NCBI GenBank assembly: GCA_947488155.1
Contig: CANKYK010000001.1
Location: forward strand, 620,001 to 684,000
DNA length: 64,000 bases
Source of the DNA: an uncultured Erythrobacter sp.
Lineage (GTDB): Bacteria; Pseudomonadota; Alphaproteobacteria; Sphingomonadales; Sphingomonadaceae
Direction of reading: 5' to 3'
Shown: positions 25,964 through 34,448 of the stretch, in pieces
How positions within the stretch are numbered: the first letter of the stretch is position 1
Layout of the letters: each line of letters opens with the position of its first letter
Made by a program: the position numbers and the translations under genes
The notes under the pieces: model-generated
Told to the model about the DNA's origin: nothing
Seen by the model: only the letters and a program-made list of their open reading frames with translations
Database searches by the model: none

Positions 25964-28147
25964 ATGCACCTTAATCGGCTCCTCGCCTCATCCTCGTTCA
26001 TCATCCTTAGCGTTATCAGCGCTCCAGCAATTGCTCAGGACTTTGAGACCTCCGAAAGTGCCGAAACGGCAGGTAGCGAGATTATCGTGACCGATCGCCG
26101 GGCGTATCGCGGCGATTTCGAGCCGCTGGAAACGCCAAATGCGGACCAGATCATTGATGAAGATCTGCTGAGGGATGCCAACGCGCTCGATCTAAGCCAA
26201 GCACTCGATCTATCGGCCTCAGTCGCGCGTCAAAACAATTTCGGCGGGCTGTGGAATTCGTTCTCTGTTCGCGGCTTCCAGGGTGACATCAATCTGCCGA
26301 GCGGTTTCCTGGTCAATGGCTTTAATGCCGGACGCGGATTTGGTGGTCCGCGTGATCTGGCCGGTATCGAAGCGGTTGAAGTCCTCAAGGGGCCACGCTC
26401 TGCACTGTATGGCCGCGGCGAACCGGGGGGCACGGTCAATCTGATCACCAAGCGCCCACAGTTCGAGACGTCTGGATACGTGCAGTTCCAAGGCGGCTCG
26501 TTCGATTTCTATCGCGGCGATGTCGATCTGCAAACGACATTGGGTGACAATGTCGGCGTCCGTGTTGCGGGCTTTTACGAGGATGCGGGCAGTTTCCGCG
26601 AGACAGTGGAGACCGAACGCTTTGGCATCTATCCGTCGATCACAGCACGTCTGGGCGAGAGCACCGCGCTGACATACGAACTGGAATACACCGCGCAGGA
26701 CATTCCATTTGATCGAGGCGTCGTTTTCTCAGATGAGTTCGGTTTCAGCCCGCGCCGCACCTTCACAGGCGAACCCGGCGACGGTCCAATTGAGACCGAA
26801 GTCCTCGGCCACCAGCTTGAATTGCAACACGATTTCTCGGACAATTGGAGCCTGCTGGCAGGTATTGGCTATCGCGACACCTCGCTCACCGGGAACGCCT
26901 CTGAAAACAATTTCGGTGGCCGCCAAACCTTTTTCATCGATGGGCAGACGATTTCGCGTTTCTTCCGATTCCGCGATTTCGACTCCGAATACTTCGTCGC
27001 GCGGGCGGAGCTGGCCGGTCAATTCGACACCGGCTCGCTCCGCCACAACCTTATCGTTGGTGCGGATTATGACCGCTTCGAGAACAGCTTGTTTATCCTG
27101 CGTTTCCGGTCTGGCAGCATCGGTGGAAGACCAATCAGCGATCTTGATCCGGCAGAATTCCTGCTACTCGATGCCTTTAACCCGGTCTTTGGCCAGTTTC
27201 CGACGCCGGTACCGGGACCGAACACGGACCGAGAGGAAGTGCTCAAAGGCTTTGGTTTCTACATCCAGGATCAGATTGAGATTACCGAACGATTCCAGAT
27301 CCGTATCGGTGGGCGCTTCGATGATTTTGAGCAGGACCTGACCAACCTGCGGGCAACACCAGCAACCACAATCACGACCAATGATGATCGCTTTTCTCCG
27401 CAAGTTGGTGCGGTCTATCAAGTCGACGACGGGTTCAGCATCTACGCGTCTTACGGTGAGGGTTTCCGCCAACAGACCGGCTCGAACTTTGAAGGCAATC
27501 AGTTCGCACCGAACATCACCGAATCGTTCGAATTCGGCGTGAAGGCCGACCTCGGTACCTATCTCGATAACGTCCAAGGAATTGTCACGTTGACCGCATT
27601 CCAAGTCGATCAGAGCAATATCTTGGTGAATGACGACAGTCCGGCGGCGACCGCAGCGGGCTTCTTTTCCATCGATGCGGGTGAAGCACGCAGCAGAGGC
27701 ATCGAATTCGACGCCAATCTCGCCTTTGACAGCGGTTTCAATCTCTTCCTGTCCTATGCCTACACCGACGCCGATTTCCAGACGTCGCAGCCCGACGCCG
27801 ATTTTGGCGCATTGATTGAGGCTGGTGACCCGCTGATCAACTCCCCTGATCACCAGCTCAGCATTCTGATGAGCCAGGACTTTGACGTTTCGGACGTGCC
27901 AGTCACGATCGGCGGCCGGATGCTGCATGTGGGCGAACGCCTTGGCTTCACCGGCTTCGATTTCTTCCTGCCTGACTACACGATCTTCGGCCTGTTCGGA
28001 GAAGTCGAGGTTGCCGATGGCTTCATTATTCGCGGGGACATCGAAAACCTGTTTAATGAAACCTATTTCACCAATTCATTCGCCGATGTGTGGGTGCAGC
28101 CTGGCGCCCCTACTACGGCGCGCGTTTCGGCACGGTTCTCGTTCTAA
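25964..28147 (+). CDS. TonB-dependent receptor of siderophore-receptor type
   Basis: 727 residues. Signal peptide MHLNRLLASSSFIILSVISA with cleavage near AIAQD; TonB-box-like SEIIVTDRR; plug with FSVRGFQGDINLPSGFLVNG and EVLKGPRSALYGRGEPGGTV; a barrel ending in TTARVSARFSF. The VRGF and GRGEPGG forms are those of the TonB-siderophore receptor subfamily (FhuE/FpvA-like). Given the operon context, the ligand may be a zinc-metallophore complex. Spacing to MerC is 23 bases and to the ABC ATPase 18 bases, so a single transcript is likely. Confidence 0.93.
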   Translation: MHLNRLLASSSFIILSVISAPAIAQDFETSESAETAGSEIIVTDRRAYRGDFEPLETPNADQIIDEDLLRDANALDLSQALDLSASVARQNNFGGLWNSFSVRGFQGDINLPSGFLVNGFNAGRGFGGPRDLAGIEAVEVLKGPRSALYGRGEPGGTVNLITKRPQFETSGYVQFQGGSFDFYRGDVDLQTTLGDNVGVRVAGFYEDAGSFRETVETERFGIYPSITARLGESTALTYELEYTAQDIPFDRGVVFSDEFGFSPRRTFTGEPGDGPIETEVLGHQLELQHDFSDNWSLLAGIGYRDTSLTGNASENNFGGRQTFFIDGQTISRFFRFRDFDSEYFVARAELAGQFDTGSLRHNLIVGADYDRFENSLFILRFRSGSIGGRPISDLDPAEFLLLDAFNPVFGQFPTPVPGPNTDREEVLKGFGFYIQDQIEITERFQIRIGGRFDDFEQDLTNLRATPATTITTNDDRFSPQVGAVYQVDDGFSIYASYGEGFRQQTGSNFEGNQFAPNITESFEFGVKADLGTYLDNVQGIVTLTAFQVDQSNILVNDDSPAATAAGFFSIDAGEARSRGIEFDANLAFDSGFNLFLSYAYTDADFQTSQPDADFGALIEAGDPLINSPDHQLSILMSQDFDVSDVPVTIGGRMLHVGERLGFTGFDFFLPDYTIFGLFGEVEVADGFIIRGDIENLFNETYFTNSFADVWVQPGAPTTARVSARFSF

Positions 28148-28165
28148 GGACAGGTAAGGTTGACC

Positions 28166-28885
28166 ATGACATCTCCGCTTGAAGCCCGTTCACTGGTCTT
28201 GGTGCGTGAGGGGAACACCGTGCTCGACGGTGTTTCTTTCACAGCCGAGCAAGGCGAAATTTTCGCTCTGCTCGGCGGCAATGGTGCCGGCAAATCCAGC
28301 ACATTGCTCACCTTCCTCGGCTTTCTTGACCCGTCCGGCGGCGAAGTGTTGGTGAATGGTACAAGCGTGACAAGTGACATTGCCGCCGCCCGGAATGCGA
28401 TCGCATACCTCCCCGAGGCCGCGTCGCTCTATGGACATATGACAGCCTACGAAAATCTCGACTATTTCCTTGATCTTGCTGGGAAGTCGGCGAGCAAGGA
28501 TGAGATCGACGCCGCGCTTGATCGCGTGGCTCTACCGCAAGAGGCTCGCACCCGCCGGTTGCAATCCTATTCCAAGGGGATGCGCCAAAAGACCGCCATC
28601 GCCCTCGCTTTGCTTCGTGAGACCCCGATCCTGCTCCTTGATGAGCCGACGTCTGGCCTCGACCCTGTCGCGATCGATGAATTTCACGATCTGGTGAAGA
28701 CACTGGCCGAGGGCGGGCAGACCGTCCTGATGGTGACCCACGATGTTTATGGGGCCTGCCAGGTTGCCGATAGGGTTGGTTTGCTCCGCCACGGCAAGCT
28801 GGTCGGCAGCTTCGCGGCAGAGAACGGCAAGCGGATCGATACAGAAACGGTGCATGCTGCATTCGCAGAGAGGCAAGCGGTATGA
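28166..28885 (+). CDS. ABC transporter ATP-binding protein
   Basis: 239 residues from ATG 28166 with GGTAAGGT upstream; an in-frame TTG at 28160 is the alternative. Walker A GGNGAGKSS, Q-loop region, signature YSKGMRQKTAIA, Walker B ILLLDEPTSGLDP and the H-loop THDVYG are all intact. It belongs to the ABC-2 (CcmA/NosF-like) class, which drives membrane subunits encoded downstream. The next gene overlaps by 4 bases. Confidence 0.95.
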   Translation: MTSPLEARSLVLVREGNTVLDGVSFTAEQGEIFALLGGNGAGKSSTLLTFLGFLDPSGGEVLVNGTSVTSDIAAARNAIAYLPEAASLYGHMTAYENLDYFLDLAGKSASKDEIDAALDRVALPQEARTRRLQSYSKGMRQKTAIALALLRETPILLLDEPTSGLDPVAIDEFHDLVKTLAEGGQTVLMVTHDVYGACQVADRVGLLRHGKLVGSFAAENGKRIDTETVHAAFAERQAV

Positions 28886-30318
28886 GCACGATCACGCGCA
28901 TAGCGCGCGAGGAATGGCGGCTATGGCTGCGCTCACGGGTTGTGGTCGCTGCCGCGCTGATCGTCGCGGTGCTGATTGCTGCCACCAGCATGCTGACGGC
29001 GGGTCGCATCGCCGATGAGCAGTCTCAGCGCACCCAGCAACAGATCGCAGCGGAGCAAACGTTCTTCGCGCAACCGGACCGCCATCCGCACCGCATGGTC
29101 CACTACGGCCACTATGCATTCCGTCCGCCGCCCCCACTCGCGGTGTTCGAGCCGGGCGTGGATGCGGTAACAGGTCAATCAATCTTCCTCGAAGGACACC
29201 GCCAGAACACCGCCATGTTCGCCGACACCAAGGCGGCAGCCGATCTGGGCGGGTTTGCGGCACTGACCCCGGCAAGCCTGTATCAATTGCTTCTACCTTT
29301 GCTGCTGATTGTCTTGGGGCATGCCATGTTCCTGCGCGAGCGGGAGAGCGGGACGCTGGCGGTCATGCTCGCTCAGGGGCAATCAGGTACGAAGCTTGCG
29401 TTGGGTAAGGCCGCAGCTTTGCTTGCCGTGATCGCAATCTTCATGGTCCCGTTGGTCTTTGTGGCTGTCTATTCGATCAGCCTCGGCGAAAGCGCGCTCG
29501 CGGCAGGCTCAATGGTCGCTGGATACTTCGTCTACCTCTGTATTTGGGGTGCAATTGTCCTTGCCGCCTCAATCCTGCTCAAACAGCGCTCGGTTTCGCT
29601 TGGCGCTCTGATTTTTGTGTGGCTGTTTGCTGCGCTCATAGTGCCGCGCTTCGCAATCAACGCCAGCAGTGCTGCTATCGATGCTCCCGGCAAGATCGAG
29701 AGTGACCTCGTGATGCTCGCCGAGCAGCGAAAGCTGGGTGACGGGCACAATGCCGCGGACCCCGCCTTCATGCAGCTTCAGGCCGAAGTGCTGGAGCAAT
29801 ATGAGGTGGAGACCATTGAGGAACTGCCGATTAATTGGCGCGGCGTGGTTGCCTCCTATTCGGAGGCTGAGCTGACCGATCTGCTCAATTCCTACGCTGA
29901 GGAGCGCATGGGGCTAGAGGCGAGCCAGTCGCGCATCTTCGGACTGTTCGGGCTAGCGTCGCCGACCATCGCGATCAGTTCGGCTTCGCGCACGCTGGCT
30001 GGAACTGATCTCGCCACCCACCACCGGTTTCTGCGCGAAAGCGAGGCGCTGCGATTTGGCTTTGTTCAGGCGCTCAATGAAAAACACGCAACAGAGCTCG
30101 ATTATGCGGCAGACATAAACCGCAACGCTGACGCTGAGGCTTCCCGCCGGGCGCGCGTAAATGCCAGTGCATGGCAGGTACTCGACGAGTTCCGTTTTGA
30201 GCCGGACGGCGCAGACGCGCGCCTGGAACGGGCATTGCTATCGTTTGTCATACTGCTCGCCTGGCTCACCGCTGCTGGCGGGATCGTGTATGGTGCAGCA
30301 CGCCGAGTGAGGCTCTGA
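28882..30318 (+). CDS. ABC-2 permease, DUF3526-type, with His-rich extracytoplasmic segment
   Basis: 478 residues. One N-terminal helix (about 21-42) precedes a large extracytoplasmic domain, then five helices (about 140-260) and a final C-terminal helix, with the reentrant MFLRERESGTLAVMLAQGQS element of ABC-2 permeases. The extracytoplasmic segment RHPHRMVHYGHYAFRPPPPL has four histidines at 68, 70, 74 and 77 before the usual PPxPLA motif of DUF3526 proteins. The His cluster could bind zinc (inference). Start overlaps the ATPase stop (ATGA), and the stop overlaps the next start (TGATG). Confidence 0.88.
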   Translation: MSTITRIAREEWRLWLRSRVVVAAALIVAVLIAATSMLTAGRIADEQSQRTQQQIAAEQTFFAQPDRHPHRMVHYGHYAFRPPPPLAVFEPGVDAVTGQSIFLEGHRQNTAMFADTKAAADLGGFAALTPASLYQLLLPLLLIVLGHAMFLRERESGTLAVMLAQGQSGTKLALGKAAALLAVIAIFMVPLVFVAVYSISLGESALAAGSMVAGYFVYLCIWGAIVLAASILLKQRSVSLGALIFVWLFAALIVPRFAINASSAAIDAPGKIESDLVMLAEQRKLGDGHNAADPAFMQLQAEVLEQYEVETIEELPINWRGVVASYSEAELTDLLNSYAEERMGLEASQSRIFGLFGLASPTIAISSASRTLAGTDLATHHRFLRESEALRFGFVQALNEKHATELDYAADINRNADAEASRRARVNASAWQVLDEFRFEPDGADARLERALLSFVILLAWLTAAGGIVYGAARRVRL

Positions 30319-31568
30319 TGGTTAGAAATCTCATCCGCGAAACCCGCTTCCTCGCAAAGGATCGCGGCGCAATTTTCTGGCTGTTTCTCGCTTTCCTCCT
30401 CTCGGTCGTGGCGGTGTCTTTCGGCGTCGCAGAGGTTCGTGAACAACGTGAAACCATCGCGGCCCTGCTCGAAGAGGACGCGGCCGACCGCGCAAATGCA
30501 CTCGAAGGGCAAGAAGATTGGGGCAGCGCCGCCTATTACGCGTTCCACCTGACCTATGCGCCACCATCTGACTTTGCATTTGCAGCGATGGGGCAGCGCG
30601 ATAGCAGCCCGTGGAAGCACCGCGTGCGCATGCTCGCATTGGAAGGGCAAATCCATGAGGCCGATACACGCAATGCGGATTTTGGACTCGTCGGACGGTT
30701 CGATTTCGCTTTCCTTGCGGCGTCGGTTGCGCCGCTGCTGCTGATCCTACTGCTCTATGACCTGCGGGCATCGGAGCGGACCATGCGTCGCCACGACCTG
30801 CTGGTGGCGACCGCCGGATCACCGCGATCGCTTTGGCTGCCGCGTGCGCTGGTGCGTGTCGCTGCGCTGGCATTGCTGCTGCTCATACCCCTCTGGATAG
30901 GAACCTTGATCGAAGGGGCTGCGATGGGGCTTGCTTTGCAGGCGACGGCCATAATGGTCGGCTCGCTGCTGATCTGGTGGCTGATTGTTGATCTGGTTAG
31001 CCGCGTAGACGCGTCGCCATCCATCCTTCTGACGTCACTGATCGGCCTGTGGCTTGCACTCGCGATCGTTATTCCTGCTGTTTCAAAGGCGGCCATCGAA
31101 GCGGGCAACCCTGTGCCCGACGGCGGCGAAATCCTGCTGCTACAGCGCGAGACGGTGAACGATGCGTGGGATTTGCCCAAGGAAGCAACGATGGAGCCGT
31201 TCGTTGAGCGGCACCCAGAACTCGCTGACCACACCGAGATCGAAGAAGGCTTTGAATGGAAGTGGTACTACGCCTTTCAACAAGTCGGCGACCAAGTGAC
31301 AGAACCGCTCGTAGAGGAATACCGCGATGTGCGCCTTGCGCGGGACCGGCAGGCCGGGACCGCTTCGCTATTGTCCCCAATGTCGATGGTCGAGCGCGCT
31401 TTTGAGCAGCTGGCCGAGACCGATGCCCGCTCCATGATCGCATATGAAGACCGCGTTCGCGATTACCACGCTGATCTGCGGGCCTTTTACTATCCGCTGA
31501 TGTTTCCTGAGGAGCCATATGATAGCGAGCTACTGGATGACTTGCCCAGTTATACTCCTGCGTCGTAA
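30318..31568 (+). CDS. ABC-2 permease, second DUF3526-type subunit
   Basis: 416 residues with the same plan as the preceding gene: an N-terminal helix FWLFLAFLLSVVAVSFGVAE, an extracytoplasmic domain with YAPPSDFAFAAMGQRDSSPW, then a block of helices containing APLLLILLLYDLRASERTMR. It lacks the His-rich segment of its partner. Two different DUF3526 permeases and one ATPase form one transporter. Similar trios occur with TonB-dependent receptors; whether they export a metallophore or import a metal complex is unknown. Confidence 0.87.
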   Translation: MVRNLIRETRFLAKDRGAIFWLFLAFLLSVVAVSFGVAEVREQRETIAALLEEDAADRANALEGQEDWGSAAYYAFHLTYAPPSDFAFAAMGQRDSSPWKHRVRMLALEGQIHEADTRNADFGLVGRFDFAFLAASVAPLLLILLLYDLRASERTMRRHDLLVATAGSPRSLWLPRALVRVAALALLLLIPLWIGTLIEGAAMGLALQATAIMVGSLLIWWLIVDLVSRVDASPSILLTSLIGLWLALAIVIPAVSKAAIEAGNPVPDGGEILLLQRETVNDAWDLPKEATMEPFVERHPELADHTEIEEGFEWKWYYAFQQVGDQVTEPLVEEYRDVRLARDRQAGTASLLSPMSMVERAFEQLAETDARSMIAYEDRVRDYHADLRAFYYPLMFPEEPYDSELLDDLPSYTPAS

Positions 31569-31577
31569 CGGGTCACC

Positions 31578-32651
31578 ATGATTGGTTTTGTCTCTCGATT
31601 GGTCGCTGCCGCTGGTTTAGCGCTTTATGCATCAGTCGCATTGGCTGCTCCGGCGGCTCCATTTATGATTGGGCAAGAAGAAGTCCAGCCAGGATCGCGG
31701 GTGGACCTGCGATTGGCAATCGGTGCTGCGGAGGATGAGCCAGCAACTTTCATCCCCATCACGGTCATTCATGGCAACGAAGACGGGCCTGTACTCGCGG
31801 CAGTTTCCGGTGTGCATGGATACGAGTTTGCGCCGATCCTTGCGGCGGACCGCTTGGCCGATCGAATTGATCCCAAAGACCTCTCCGGCACGCTGGTCAT
31901 CGTTCGCATCGCCAATATCCCCGCTTTTGAAGCGCGATCACCCTATGTGAACCCGATCGACCGAAAAAACCTCAACCGCTCCTTTCCCGGCAGCGCACAA
32001 GGCAGTTCAACCGAACGGATCGCGGATATGTTGTCGCGCGAGGTCGTCGCGCGCGCCGACTTCCTAATGGACATACACAGCGGTGACGGCGCAGAATTCC
32101 TGGAGGCGTTCATCGGTGTCTATGGAGGTCCTCTATCGACCGATTTCGAGCAAGCGCTGGAAGTAGCGCGTGGCTTTGGCTTTCCAAATGTCGTGCGCTA
32201 CAAAATGAACACGCAGGAGCAAGTCGACACACGCCGCACGCTTAACCGTCAGGGCGTCGCCACCGGCATTCCAACAATCCTGGTGGAGATCGGACAGAAT
32301 GGCAGCCGTAAAGAAGAGCATATTGAGGCGATTGTGACCGGGGTTGAGAATGCACTCGGGACCTTGGGCATCTGGAACAAGCCGCGCCAAAACGTGCCGC
32401 CGGTGTTGCGATTGTTTGAGAGCACGACCGGTGTTAGCGCGTCACATTCTGGTCTCTTCTATCCGGCCGACCCGGAACGTCGCTATTTCTTTGAAGGCGA
32501 TCTGATCGGCACGATCCGCGACTATTCAGGGCGCGAAGTCGAACGCCTACATTCACCCATAGACGGATATGCTCTTTATGGCCTCCGAGGACCACCCGTC
32601 CGCGCGGGCGATGGCGTCATTACTATCGGGAACCCTGTAGATGACTTTTGA
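31578..32651 (+). CDS. Secreted succinylglutamate desuccinylase/aspartoacylase-type zinc peptidase
   Basis: 357 residues. Signal peptide MIGFVSRLVAAAGLALYASV cleaved near ALAAP. The M14-like AstE/AspA zinc site is intact: H80 and E83 in SGVHGYEFA and H168 in MDIHSG. NPIDRKNLNRSFPG is the substrate-carboxylate/Arg region, and TILVEIGQNG holds the catalytic Glu. The C-terminal domain (about 275-357) is the usual beta domain. It is 9 bases after the second permease. It probably deacylates or cleaves an amide in the periplasm, for example in a metal-binding small molecule, and would itself need zinc. Confidence 0.88.
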   Translation: MIGFVSRLVAAAGLALYASVALAAPAAPFMIGQEEVQPGSRVDLRLAIGAAEDEPATFIPITVIHGNEDGPVLAAVSGVHGYEFAPILAADRLADRIDPKDLSGTLVIVRIANIPAFEARSPYVNPIDRKNLNRSFPGSAQGSSTERIADMLSREVVARADFLMDIHSGDGAEFLEAFIGVYGGPLSTDFEQALEVARGFGFPNVVRYKMNTQEQVDTRRTLNRQGVATGIPTILVEIGQNGSRKEEHIEAIVTGVENALGTLGIWNKPRQNVPPVLRLFESTTGVSASHSGLFYPADPERRYFFEGDLIGTIRDYSGREVERLHSPIDGYALYGLRGPPVRAGDGVITIGNPVDDF

Positions 32652-32752
32652 AATGCCCTTCTTTGCTCGTTGCCAAGGGTACGGTTGAGGATCCGAAAAT
32701 TGCGTCGAATGCGGAATGGGTGCTTTGTATCTCTTGGACACTCATAGAGAAA

Positions 32753-32842
32753 TGGCGGAGACGGTGGGATTCGAACCCACGAAAGAGTTGCCCCTTTACA
32801 CACTTTCCAGGCGTGCGCCTTCGACCACTCGGCCACGTCTCC
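32753..32842 (-). tRNA. tRNA-Ser (anticodon GGA)
   Basis: The - strand folds as a long-variable-arm tRNA: acceptor GGAGACG/CGTCTCC, anticodon stem CACGC/GTGTG with loop CTGGAAA (anticodon GGA), variable arm around GGGGCAACTC, T-arm GTGGG-TTCGAAT-CCCAC, discriminator G and an encoded CCA (revcomp of 32753-32755). It reads serine UCC/UCU codons. It sits alone between the zinc-type cluster and the cyclophilin gene. Confidence 0.96.
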
Positions 32843-33045
32843 GCATGCTCTATCCGAGCAGGATGCCCCTAGCGATGCGAAATTTGCTTCGCAACCGTGC
32901 TCAAACAACAAAGTGTTAGCACAAACAAAGAAGCGTGCGCATAGGGCGCATGCGCGCCCGTCTACGCCCACCTCAATTAGGCAGGCTCGCGCCTCTAGCT
33001 GCCCTCTGCTTGCCGCGCAAGCGGCGAAGTGGCACGGTGGCATTT

Positions 33046-34110
33046 ATGAAGTCACAAATCCTATTCTGCGCGGGCCTTCTTACCGCCGCCATATCGATAC
33101 CCACGAGCGCTGCGCTCGCTCAAGAAGCACCGGAGGGCGCACCCTCCCCGAACGAGATCGTTGATGCTGCGCCGCAGGCTGAGTGGGTGACAATTGCCCC
33201 AGAGGATTTGCTGGTGATGACGCTCGCCCCGGATGCGCAAGGGGCCTCGCGCAAAGTGGTGATCCAGCTGATGCCTGCGCCATTCTCCCAGGGCTGGGTC
33301 GGCAATATCCGCAAGCTCGCCCGCGCAAAGTGGTATGACGATATCACCGTCAACCGCGTGCAGGACAATTACGTCGTGCAATGGGGCGATCCCAATTATG
33401 ACAATCCGGAAGGCGAAGGCGAGGCAAAGCCGCTGCCCGAGGGGCTGAGCGTAATGGGTGAGGAGGAGTATGTTGTCACAAAACCCAACAACGTAATGCG
33501 AAAATTGCATGAAAGCTGGGTCAGTAGATTCAATTCGGAATATCCTGACCGCCTCCCTTTGGTGGGATACGAAGCGGGCGACCTGAGAATAGCCGACGTC
33601 CCAATTGGGGTTTACGCCGCGTTCAATCACGGCTTTCCATACTCGTTCAAGTTGATCACGAGCCTCTTCGATGGGTCTTTCGCGCCCGCCCATTGCTACG
33701 GCATGGTCGGCGTGGGTCGCGGATACTCGCCGGACACCGGCTCTGGCGCAGAGCTTTACACTGTGATCGGCCATGCGCCGCGTCACTTGGATCGCAATAT
33801 CGCGCTGGTGGGCCGGATCATTTTCGGCATGGAGCATCTCTCCAGCCTGCCGCGCGGGAGCGGCGCTCTGGGCTTCTACACCGCAGAGGAAGCAGACAAG
33901 CGCACGCCGATCCTCTCCGTTCGCGTCGCATCCGACCTGCCGGACGGTGAGCGGCCTCAGTTCGAGTATCTCTCGACGGAAAGCGATACCTTTGCTCAGT
34001 ATGCTGATGCACGCGCGAACCGACGCGATCCGTTCTTTATCGTGCCCGCTGGCGGCGCGGACATCTGCAACATCCCGGTACCAGTGCGGCCAATCTCTGC
34101 TGGCGAATGA
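33046..34110 (+). CDS. Secreted cyclophilin-type peptidyl-prolyl isomerase
   Basis: About 354 residues from ATG 33046, chosen because MKSQILFCAGLLTAAISIPT is a signal peptide; the longer frame (32935) has none. The family pattern appears in VVIQLMPAPFSQGWVGNIRK, LARAKWYDDITVNRVQDNYV, VQWGDP, HCYGMVGVGRG and a VGRIIFGMEHLSSLPRG end block. This is the long sphingomonad periplasmic form, larger than E. coli PpiA (about 190 residues), because of an inserted middle region (about 120-200). It speeds prolyl isomerisation during folding of exported proteins. Catalytic Arg is likely R in NRVQDN; other active-site residues are not all classical. Confidence 0.82.
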   Translation: MKSQILFCAGLLTAAISIPTSAALAQEAPEGAPSPNEIVDAAPQAEWVTIAPEDLLVMTLAPDAQGASRKVVIQLMPAPFSQGWVGNIRKLARAKWYDDITVNRVQDNYVVQWGDPNYDNPEGEGEAKPLPEGLSVMGEEEYVVTKPNNVMRKLHESWVSRFNSEYPDRLPLVGYEAGDLRIADVPIGVYAAFNHGFPYSFKLITSLFDGSFAPAHCYGMVGVGRGYSPDTGSGAELYTVIGHAPRHLDRNIALVGRIIFGMEHLSSLPRGSGALGFYTAEEADKRTPILSVRVASDLPDGERPQFEYLSTESDTFAQYADARANRRDPFFIVPAGGADICNIPVPVRPISAGE

Positions 34111-34427
34111 GTGTGGCGCAGATCACGCAAACAGGCCCGCTGTGGCTGTGGACCGCCTCCAACGGGGTCAGCTGGCACTTTATCACGATTAATGGCGAGG
34201 CGGGGGAGACCATCGCCGCCAATGAGGCAATGCGGCGTCTGGAGCTGGGGCGGAAACGCGGGTTCCGTTCGCAAAAGGTGGAGGCCAAGATCGGCGAAAC
34301 GATCTGGACGACCTCGTGCTTTCCCAGCGATGATGGCGCCTGGTTACTGCCTGTGAAGGCGCCTGTGCGGAAGGCTGAGGGGCTGGCGGAAGGCAGCCAA
34401 GTTCAGGTCACTCTGGCGCTAATCTGA
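34107..34427 (+). CDS. DUF1905 protein
   Basis: 106 residues. It overlaps the cyclophilin stop by 4 bases (ATGA). The pattern GPLWLWTASNGVSWHFITIN, FRSQKVEAKIGETIWTTSCF and WLLPVKAPVRKAEGL is that of DUF1905, a small beta-barrel domain often fused to YdeI-like sequences. Cytoplasmic, function unknown. Coupling to the cyclophilin gene is probably incidental. Confidence 0.85.
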   Translation: MSVAQITQTGPLWLWTASNGVSWHFITINGEAGETIAANEAMRRLELGRKRGFRSQKVEAKIGETIWTTSCFPSDDGAWLLPVKAPVRKAEGLAEGSQVQVTLALI

Positions 34428-34448
34428 GCGCCGAGGGGTCCAGCGCGC

